Of a DNA stretch of 64,000 nt, positions 58,180-64,000 are shown piece after piece. The stretch spans positions 8,937,501 through 9,001,500 of the forward strand of contig NZ_CP012670.1 of NCBI RefSeq assembly GCF_004135735.1. The letters run 5' to 3'. Below the pieces are notes generated by a model, which saw nothing but the letters and a program-made list of their open reading frames with translations, did not search any database and had not been told where the DNA came from. Position 1 is the first letter of the stretch. Each line of letters begins with the position of its first letter. The translations under genes and the position numbers were made by a program. Origin of the DNA: Sorangium cellulosum (GTDB lineage Bacteria > Myxococcota_A > Polyangia > Polyangiales > Polyangiaceae).

Positions 58180-60600
58180 CTAGCGCGGACCTGCCTCCGT
58201 GCACAGCCCGTTGATGCACCGGTTGGTCCGGTCGCAGCAGTCCGCGCCCGTCTCGCACCGCTCCCGGGGCTGCGAGCACGAGCCCTCGGGGATCGTGTTC
58301 GTGCAGACCAGGCTCCCGTCCTGGCCTGGCTGGCAGTAGCCGCCGCAGCACTCGTCGCCCGCGCTGCACGCGTCGCCGTCCGGCTTGCACGGATCGAACA
58401 CCCAGTACCCGCGCGCGTTGCCGGCCAGGAGCTCCTGCCCGGGCAGGTAAAACGCAGGGTGGCTGGCGTCCGTGCCCGGCGCGGCGTTCAGGTCGATCGC
58501 GGCGACCCAGAGCTTCTTGGTCGTGATGTTCGTCACGAGGTCGACCCCGCGCGGATCGCTGCAGAACGGCGGGATGACCGCCGCGTTGCCGTACAGGCGC
58601 CGGCTGGTGAACACCACCCACGCATACCCCCCTGCGGCGATGGGGCTGACCGTCGGCTCGTAGTTCAGGTTGGCGTCATCGCCGTGATCGGCGTCGATGC
58701 CGCCCACCGACGTGCCGTCTGCCATGCATGTCATCGAGATCGGCTCGCTCAGCTTCGGCAAATAAACATTGCCCGCGGCGTCCTTGCCGTTGAGCTGGTC
58801 GAGCGGGGTGACGGCGCTCGCGCCGGTGACGCTGGTCCAGGCGATATGGGCCTTGGCGCCCCGGCGGGTCTTCAGGTCCCCGTCCCGGTTGCCCTCGTTG
58901 CTGGCCGCGGTCTGGTGGTGGAAGACGACCGACTGGCCGTCGGGGAAGAACGCCGGCCACCCCGGCCGGGTCGCGGCGGGCTGCCCGGCGTCATCGACCA
59001 CGACCACGGGATCGCTGAAGGCGCGGGTCGCTGCGTCGAATTTCATCACGACGAGCTGCTGGTTGGTGCCGCCCATCCGATTGAACGCAACGAGCTCGCC
59101 GCTCGGCGAGAACGCGGGCGTTCCGAGGCCCGTCGCCACGTCGCTGAGCCCCGTCACCGGGAGCGGCGCCTGGGCGCGCGGCAGGGGCAGGAGCTGCCCC
59201 GAGGGCGAGAGCGCCATGGAGCCGTCCGGGAACACCGCGGGGAACCTCGCGCCGACGGACAACGGCTGCTCCGTGGCGCCGCTCGGGCTCAGGTCGTACG
59301 CCGAGGAGATGTCGTTGTTGTCGCCGTGTTGCACGACCAGCCGCGAGCCGTCTGCCGCGACCGAGTGGCAGACGCGACAGTCGCGATCGTTCCCGCTGGC
59401 CCCCGCCGTCAGCGCCGGCCCGGTGTCGCCGACGCGGATCGACAGCACCGCGCCGCCGAACCTGCCATTGCCCCCGACCGCGCCGCTGTAGTTCTCCGCG
59501 AGCTTGGTGCCATACGAGTTGTAATAGATGACGCCGCCCAGGCGCGCGGGCGCGATCGTCCAGGTCTCGGAAATAGGCCCATACGCCTGTCCCCCGCGGG
59601 CGACGGTGAGGCGGACCGTGAGCCGGTCGGGCGTACCGTCCGGCGTCGGCCCGCCGGCGCTGTTGGTCGCCATGGTCCAGACGTCCTGCGGGATCGGGTG
59701 CCGGACGAACGGCCCCTGGGTCGTCTCGAGGATCGCGGGTCGGCCGAACGTCCCTTTCCACGAGAAAGAGCCGCTCGTGGTCCTGAGCTCGATCTGGATC
59801 GCGTCGGCGTCGCCCTCGGCCCAGCTCCACATGAGGAGCGGGGCGAGCAGGCCACGAGGAAAGACGGTGTTGTCATACGGGTACAGGAACCTGAGGCCCT
59901 GCGCGCTCCCGTCTCCGGCCGGCGCGCCCAGCGCGGCGAGGGTGGCCGGGTCGGCGATCGCCCCGCCCAGGCCCTCGCCGGCGACCCCGCCGATCCCGCC
60001 GCCCTGCGTGAGCTGCGGGACCGACGTGGCGATCTGCGCCTGCTGCGCGGGGTTGTCCGGATCCGCGCCGTTCTGCTCGGCGACCAGCTTGACAAGGATC
60101 TCCCGGCGAACCGTCTCGCCGTTCAACCCCGCCTGGACGGCGACCAGGCCCCCGGTGGTCCCCCGCGGAACGAAGGTGGCCGAGCTCGACGGGCCGGCCT
60201 CGATGGTTCCGAGGTCGCCTCGGTCGACGCTCCAGCCGGCGCTGACCGGACTGCCCATCACGGTCGCGGTATACGTCACGGTCGGCGTGGTCTGACCCGC
60301 CGTGACGGTGATCGTCTGCAGCGCGCTCGGCTCGACGCCGAGCCCCAGCTCGGCGCCGCCCGAGCCCGTGGTCGTGGTGGCAAGGGTCCCGAAGGAGCCG
60401 CTGCCCTCGGCGACGCCGCCCGTGCCTGCCGCCCCGCCGTCGCCGTTGCCGTTGCCGTTGCTGCCGTCGCCGCCGTTGCCGCCGGTCCCGCTCGATCCGG
60501 GTGGGGCGCTGGCGCCGCTTCCACCGCACGCCGCGATGCCCGCCGCGAGGCCGACGACCAGGCCGAGGGCCATGCTCCAACGAGAGGACTTTTTCGCCAT
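58180..60600 (-). CDS. Large lipoprotein with CxxCH motif and PD40/TolB-like repeats
   Basis: An 806-aa protein; ATG at 60600. The signal has lipobox G-I-A-A-C-G, followed by a Gly/Asn linker. Residues about 80-175 look like an Ig-like domain (S-W/V-D-R-G-D-L-G-T-I-E-A-G). Near residue 420 is N-D-R-D-C-R-V-C-H-S, a single c-type heme motif. Around it are TolB/PD40-like strands (A-A-D-G-S-R-L-V-V-Q; F-S-P-S-G-E-L-V-A-F-N-R; W-P-A-F-F-P-D-G-Q-S-V-V-F). The C-terminal 60 residues are Cys-rich (C-C-G-G-Y-C; C-C-D-R-T-N-R-C). It is probably an exported monoheme protein on the cell surface; redox or binding function is inferred. Confidence 0.8.
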   Translation of the reverse strand: MAKKSSRWSMALGLVVGLAAGIAACGGSGASAPPGSSGTGGNGGDGSNGNGNGDGGAAGTGGVAEGSGSFGTLATTTTGSGGAELGLGVEPSALQTITVTAGQTTPTVTYTATVMGSPVSAGWSVDRGDLGTIEAGPSSSATFVPRGTTGGLVAVQAGLNGETVRREILVKLVAEQNGADPDNPAQQAQIATSVPQLTQGGGIGGVAGEGLGGAIADPATLAALGAPAGDGSAQGLRFLYPYDNTVFPRGLLAPLLMWSWAEGDADAIQIELRTTSGSFSWKGTFGRPAILETTQGPFVRHPIPQDVWTMATNSAGGPTPDGTPDRLTVRLTVARGGQAYGPISETWTIAPARLGGVIYYNSYGTKLAENYSGAVGGNGRFGGAVLSIRVGDTGPALTAGASGNDRDCRVCHSVAADGSRLVVQHGDNNDISSAYDLSPSGATEQPLSVGARFPAVFPDGSMALSPSGQLLPLPRAQAPLPVTGLSDVATGLGTPAFSPSGELVAFNRMGGTNQQLVVMKFDAATRAFSDPVVVVDDAGQPAATRPGWPAFFPDGQSVVFHHQTAASNEGNRDGDLKTRRGAKAHIAWTSVTGASAVTPLDQLNGKDAAGNVYLPKLSEPISMTCMADGTSVGGIDADHGDDANLNYEPTVSPIAAGGYAWVVFTSRRLYGNAAVIPPFCSDPRGVDLVTNITTKKLWVAAIDLNAAPGTDASHPAFYLPGQELLAGNARGYWVFDPCKPDGDACSAGDECCGGYCQPGQDGSLVCTNTIPEGSCSQPRERCETGADCCDRTNRCINGLCTEAGPR

Positions 60601-60840
60601 CGGATCAGATTACCGCTCTACCGGAGCGCTCATCAATCCCGAGTCGCCGCCGAGGCGGTTTTCACAGCGCGCATCAGCCTGGCTCCGAGATCCCGCGGAA
60701 TCACCGCGAAGAGCCAGATGTCATGGGGTGGACCCCGGTGAAGCAGAAGGTGGCATTGCTGCGGGAAGCTGCCGCGCCGTGATGCGCTGAAGGTGTGGAA
60801 TGAGCCCGACGCGGCGCAGCCAGCCTGGGGCGGGCCGCCT

Positions 60841-61272
60841 CTACTCGTCGTTCCCGGCGCCCGCGCGCCCGCGCTTTCGCTCGGAGGTCTTCCGCTTGTC
60901 GGTCAGCCGCGCCTCCACGGCGCCGCGGGAGGGCCGGGTCTTCCTCCGCCGCGCCGGCTCGACCATCGCCGCCCGCACCAGCGCGCGGACCTTCTCGATG
61001 GCGTCGTCCAGGTTGCGGGCCTGGTCGCGCGTCTTCTGGCTGGTCACCTGGAGCAGCCCCTCGGCGTCGAGCCGCGTGGCCACCGCCTTGCGCAGCCGCG
61101 CCCGCGCGCCCTCCGACAGCCCGGTGATCGCCTCGAGGTCGACGCGCAGATCCACCTTCGACGACACCTTGTTGACGTTCTGCCCCCCGGGCCCTCCGGC
61201 CCGGACAGCGGTCATGCGGTAAGCCGCCGCGGGGAGGACGACGCCGGCGGAGATCTCGATGGGCTCGGGCAT
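60841..61272 (-). CDS. arfB: Alternative ribosome-rescue factor ArfB (GGQ peptidyl-tRNA hydrolase)
   Basis: A 143-aa protein; ATG at 61272. It has the release-factor catalytic loop R-A-G-G-P-G-G-Q-N-V-N-K-V-S-S-K with GGQ at residues 29-31, then D-L-R-V-D-L. A basic C-terminal tail follows (R-R-R-K-T-R-P-S, D-K-R-K-T-S-E-R-K-R-G-R), which in ArfB inserts into the empty mRNA channel of stalled ribosomes. It hydrolyses peptidyl-tRNA on non-stop complexes. The size (about 140 aa) and tail separate it from RF1/RF2. It is a single gene with no operon partner. Confidence 0.95.
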   Translation of the reverse strand: MPEPIEISAGVVLPAAAYRMTAVRAGGPGGQNVNKVSSKVDLRVDLEAITGLSEGARARLRKAVATRLDAEGLLQVTSQKTRDQARNLDDAIEKVRALVRAAMVEPARRRKTRPSRGAVEARLTDKRKTSERKRGRAGAGNDE

Positions 61273-61455
61273 GACGCGCAGGGTCGGCGGATCCGGGGCG
61301 AGGGCGCGGCGCCCTGGGCTCCCCGGGGGAGGGCCTCGCGCGCGGCGAACTCGTAGCTCAGCCGACCGGCGCCGTCGAGGCATGTTCGACGGACAAGGTG
61401 GCGTGTCATCACCGGCGCACAGGCGGATGTCGCGAACCGCGCGGCCGAGCTCGTC

Positions 61456-61813
61456 TCACGACCGAGCCCGGGCGAGCAGCGCCTCGAGCTCCCGGACGCG
61501 CCGCTCGGCAGCCTCGCGGGCCGCGCGCTCGGCCTCGGCCGTGCGCCGGGCCCGTGCGGACTCGCGGCGCGCAGCCTCCTTGGCGGCGCGCTCCGCCTCC
61601 TCTGGCGTCAACCAGCGCTCCGCGCCCGCCTCGTCGGTGCTGAGATCGAACGACGCGCCCGGAGCGGGCGGCCCAGCCGAGCAACAGGTCGCGGATGCGC
61701 TCGCTCAACAGATCATGGGGGCTCGACTCGGGCACCGTCTCCTCCGTCAGCACCCAGCGCTCGGGGTCAGGTACGACCTCGGAGCGACGGATCACGCGGA
61801 GAGGCGGCGGCAT
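61456..61813 (-). pseudogene. Collapsed Uma2-family gene (internal deletion and frameshift)
   Basis: From ATG 61813 the minus strand reads V-I-R-R-S-E-V-V-P-D-P-E-R-W-V-L-T-E-E-T-V-P-E, the usual start of a myxobacterial Uma2-like (DUF820) protein. In another frame it continues F-D-L-S-T-D-E-A-G-A-E-R-W-L-T-P-E-E-A-E and an Ala/Glu/Arg coiled coil ending L-E-A-L-L-A-R-A-R-S at the TGA at 61456, which is the usual end. Intact members are about 230-260 residues. The central nuclease part (about 130-140 residues) is missing and the two ends are out of frame. Confidence 0.72.
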
Positions 61814-62098
61814 CGGCCAGAGCGTAGCACAGGGGTCGATGCGCGCTGCGCGGCGGGCGAGGTCGGCGGAATCCTGGGTGCGGTCATGGCATCACCTCCC
61901 CCCGACGCGGCGGGAGCCGCGCTGCGGGGTGTCTCTGTGGAAGGGTTCCGGGCGGGCGGGGCGGGTGATCAGAGAAAATACGTCGTCGCGTCCAGGGGAC
62001 GGCTCGGCCGGAGCCCCCCCGCGGCCGGCGGCGCGCTGGCGGGGGTGTATGAGGCTCCCCTGCCTCAGGCCGCACGCGACGACCGCTCAGCAGGCTCC
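61814..62098. other. Intergenic region, no gene recognised
   Basis: Separates the Uma2 remnant from the AbiEii-type gene. A small AT-richer patch (GATCAGAGAAAATACGTCG, about 61968-61986) is the only distinct feature. No ORF or repeat was supported. Confidence 0.4.
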
Positions 62099-62758
62099 TC
62101 AGGGGTCATCGCTCTGCGTAGGGTAGGCCAAGCGCCCTAGACGAGAGATGAGCTCCTGGAGGAATGCCCGCAAGTCTGAAACCGCGATGTCACCCGGGAC
62201 GGAGGCATCATCGCCGATCTCGATCTCCGAGAGGATCCATGCCAGGGAGCCGGGCGTCACGCCGCCATCCTTTCGCTTGGCGAGCGGCAGCGCATCTTCC
62301 ACTTTGTAGCCAGCGCGCTCCAGCGCATAGACGTCAACCAGATCGCGGATCTCCGAGCGGGATAGCAGCGTGCAGAGCTTGTTCGCGAGGATCTCCTCCG
62401 GTGGATCGACGCGGATGTCGCCAAAGAGCCGCTTTTCCGGGTAGCCTTGGAAGGCGTGATCGACGACCAGATCGACCACTACCCGATCCTTGCCACGCTT
62501 CACCAGACGGCGGCGAAAATTGGGCGCGGTCTCCTTGTTCTCGATGGCACCGCCGATCTCCTGCACGACCGCTCGCAGGGCCTCATCGGCGTGATCGAGA
62601 TCCTCCGTGGTCGTAAAGAGATCCAGGTCTGCCGTTCGTCGATGATGGAGGTGAAAGCCAGCGAGCGCAGCGCCTCCCGTCACGAAGAAACGTCGTTGGC
62701 GACGGAAGAAGGCCGCGAGCACCTCCTCCTGCAGCGGGCTAAGCAGGCTCTTGCTCAA
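62099..62758 (-). CDS. AbiEii/AbiGii-type nucleotidyltransferase (toxin-like)
   Basis: A 219-aa cytoplasmic protein. The start is TTG at 62758, preceded by AAGGAGGG at normal spacing, and lies 20 bp inside the upstream gene. The nucleotidyltransferase core is visible: F-F-V-T-G-G-A-A-L-A-G-F-H-L-H-H-R-R-T-A-D-L-D-L-F (GG and DxD metal site), D-L-V-V-D for the third acidic residue, and later I-L-A-N-K-L-C-T-L-L-S-R and R-D-L-V-D-V-Y-A-L. AbiEii-like toxins transfer nucleotides to tRNA or other targets and are held in check by a partner encoded just upstream. The overlapping upstream gene matches that role. Confidence 0.88.
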   Translation of the reverse strand: MSKSLLSPLQEEVLAAFFRRQRRFFVTGGAALAGFHLHHRRTADLDLFTTTEDLDHADEALRAVVQEIGGAIENKETAPNFRRRLVKRGKDRVVVDLVVDHAFQGYPEKRLFGDIRVDPPEEILANKLCTLLSRSEIRDLVDVYALERAGYKVEDALPLAKRKDGGVTPGSLAWILSEIEIGDDASVPGDIAVSDLRAFLQELISRLGRLAYPTQSDDP

Positions 62759-64000
62759 GTAAACCCTCCTTGTGCCATAGCTTCAGCAGAAACTCCCAGA
62801 AGCGCTTGCGTCGCCCGAGGTGCCGGGCCAGCTGGCTGAACCGCGCCGCGACCTCTTCGGGAGTGGTGAACCGCCAGACGTCTGGGTCCTGTGCTTCACG
62901 CAGGATCTTGCCCAGTAGCCGATCGCGCTCAGGCGGTGATGCGGTGTTCAGCCGGCGTCGGACCTCGCCGACGGGGATGGGATCGTCCCAGAGAAAGTAT
63001 GGGATGGCCTGATCGTCATCGAGATCGCTGGAGAGCGGTGTGGCTAACTCCGGGTTGCCAGGGCCGATCGGAGCCTCGGAAACGCTGCGTCGAGCCAGGG
63101 CTGCTCGGCTTGCGGCGTCGGGTTTGTCAGCCCCGCGGACGCTGCCTGAACCCGGCAAGGGTACGACGTCGATCTTCAGGCCGCCGACGCTCGAGTCGCC
63201 CATGACCGCGAGCCAGAGCCAGCTGCGAAGCGCAGATGGAGCGTCTTTCGAGAGATGGTCGATGATCCCGGGAGCGGGTTCACGAAGCAGGCGGACGCTC
63301 CAGACGAGGCGTTGATTCTGGGCGTCCAGCGCTCGTTCAAGCGCACGGCGCCTGACCACGAGCGCCTTCTGCCATGTGATTTGTCCCCTTGAATGATGAG
63401 AATAAATGACCACTACGCGCCCTTCGCGATCCATGAAGCACCAGTTCGCGCCTCCTCCCACGGGCTTCGCGTCGACGAGATCGAGGAGGACTCGTAGCCA
63501 TCTGGCCGGGAGCCTGCAGGACCGCGCGATGCCACGAAGCCCATGATAGCCAGACTCAACGGAGGTGCCCGTCAGCTCGATTGTTCGATCGCCCATCGGA
63601 ATTTCGTACGCTCCGATGCGCTCGTCCGACCAGGGAGCCCAGATGGCCTCCCCAGGATCGACACCATCACACCCGAACTCGCCGTCCTCGCAGAGGAGAC
63701 CGAGTGTTTGTGGGTCAACAGAGCGCGCATGAGCCGCAAGCAACCCGGCGTCGCGCTCTGCTGCCGCGGCGGCTCCGATCCATAGCGTGGAGTCGGCATG
63801 ACTCTCCCGCTCACGCGCGCGAACTTCTCCCCAGAGGGTGATCCACTCGTCTTCTTCCGGTTCGAAGCGCGGGGCTGCGCCTCTCGGAAGACGAAGCCAG
63901 GGCGCGATCTCGGGAGGCGAGGCTGTCCTCACCCACTCGACGGCTCGATCCACCTGCTCCTGGGAGCGCAGTTGAATCGAGGAGACGAGGCCGTCATCCG
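62739..64000 (-). CDS. Antitoxin-like protein with long N-terminal extension (5' end outside window)
   Basis: At least 419 residues; the frame is open to the last base of the window (D-D-G-L-V-S-S-I-Q-L-R-S-Q-E-Q-V before the GTG at 63953), so the start is beyond it. The last 90 residues (P-Y-F-L-W-D-D-P-I-P-V-G-E-V-R-R-R-L; L-L-G-K-I-L-R-E-A-Q-D-P-D-V-W-R-F; R-F-W-E-F-L-L-K-L-W-H) match the small protein usually found just upstream of AbiEii-type nucleotidyltransferases. The N-terminal 300-plus residues (for example E-S-G-Y-H-G-L-R-G-I-A-R-S; F-M-D-R-E-G-R-V-V-V-I-Y-S-H-H-S-R-G) are of an unrecognised family. The fusion of a large domain to an antitoxin-like end is unusual. It overlaps the toxin-like gene by 20 bp. 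Confidence 0.72.
   Translation of the reverse strand, partial: DDGLVSSIQLRSQEQVDRAVEWVRTASPPEIAPWLRLPRGAAPRFEPEEDEWITLWGEVRARERESHADSTLWIGAAAAAERDAGLLAAHARSVDPQTLGLLCEDGEFGCDGVDPGEAIWAPWSDERIGAYEIPMGDRTIELTGTSVESGYHGLRGIARSCRLPARWLRVLLDLVDAKPVGGGANWCFMDREGRVVVIYSHHSRGQITWQKALVVRRRALERALDAQNQRLVWSVRLLREPAPGIIDHLSKDAPSALRSWLWLAVMGDSSVGGLKIDVVPLPGSGSVRGADKPDAASRAALARRSVSEAPIGPGNPELATPLSSDLDDDQAIPYFLWDDPIPVGEVRRRLNTASPPERDRLLGKILREAQDPDVWRFTTPEEVAARFSQLARHLGRRKRFWEFLLKLWHKEGLLEQEPA

Noticed and set aside
57854..58183. A possible plus-strand gene of 109 codons
   Set aside because: Composition is acceptable, but there is no ribosome site or family resemblance, and it overlaps the start of a well-supported minus-strand lipoprotein gene.

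Overview
The window looks like a chromosomal segment from a large-genome myxobacterium of the Sorangium/Polyangium type (order Polyangiales). The evidence is very high GC, many lipoproteins with Gly-, Pro- or Ala-rich linkers, Hanks-type kinases with Ala/Pro-rich tails, an FHA sigma-54 activator, Stigma-like Cys-rich proteins, DUF1592/DUF1552/DUF1501 proteins and abundant short GC-rich tandem repeats. I saw no rRNA, tRNA, CRISPR array or intact transposon.

Layout. 1-2.6 kb: the tail of a Ser/Thr kinase, a PEGA/TPR-like membrane protein and a GH16-like lipoprotein, overlapping or translationally coupled. 2.6-6.5 kb (minus): a zinc-ribbon protein with a 13-residue repeat tail, a GH18-like lipoprotein with an altered active-site motif, a ricin-lectin/thaumatin-like fusion, then a repeat array and a transposase scrap. 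6.5-10 kb: a quinone-oxidoreductase-like gene divergent from a LysR gene, and a secreted HEIGH metalloprotease-like lipoprotein. 10.3-14.4 kb: an FHA sigma-54 activator, a kinase and a second PEGA/TPR-like protein. 14.4-17.7 kb: a divergent SRPBCC/ArsR pair with a palindrome at the ArsR start, a palindromic repeat array, a methyltransferase, DUF1993 and a broken sugar-dehydrogenase gene.

18.5-23.6 kb is a compact chitin-use locus. A nagA - SIS-type deaminase - lipoprotein operon is divergent from a secreted GH18 chitinase. 23.7-31.7 kb: a beta-propeller protein, a methyltransferase, a transglutaminase-elicitor-like protein, a three-repeat lipoprotein, an MBL/beta-CASP hydrolase and a hypothetical gene. 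31.7-33.5 kb: a zinc-ribbon/Gly-rich repeat protein 10 bp upstream of a radical SAM/SPASM enzyme; this is my best candidate for an undescribed (RiPP-like) system. 34-43 kb: an aldo/keto reductase, a DUF1592-DUF1552 operon, a lipoprotein with a true Kunitz domain, a TerB-like/PPP phosphatase fusion and a DUF1501 protein.

43-49 kb: a polysaccharide deacetylase with a small unknown partner, then a kinase / TPR-PEGA protein / Cys-rich lipoprotein set. 49-57 kb: a divergent SDR/LysR pair, a kinase-less TPR/propeller-lipoprotein pair, a CotH-type protein and an RsbR-like STAS protein. 57-64 kb: two lipoproteins, one with a CxxCH motif, arfB, a collapsed Uma2 gene, and an AbiEii-type nucleotidyltransferase overlapped by an upstream antitoxin-like protein that runs off the window.

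Themes: (i) recurrent kinase + envelope TPR/PEGA protein + secreted lipoprotein modules (three sets plus one without a kinase), which look like signalling units spanning the envelope; (ii) secreted hydrolases and lectins suited to chitin or fungal-wall attack; (iii) several gene remnants next to small palindromic or tandem repeats, showing local decay.
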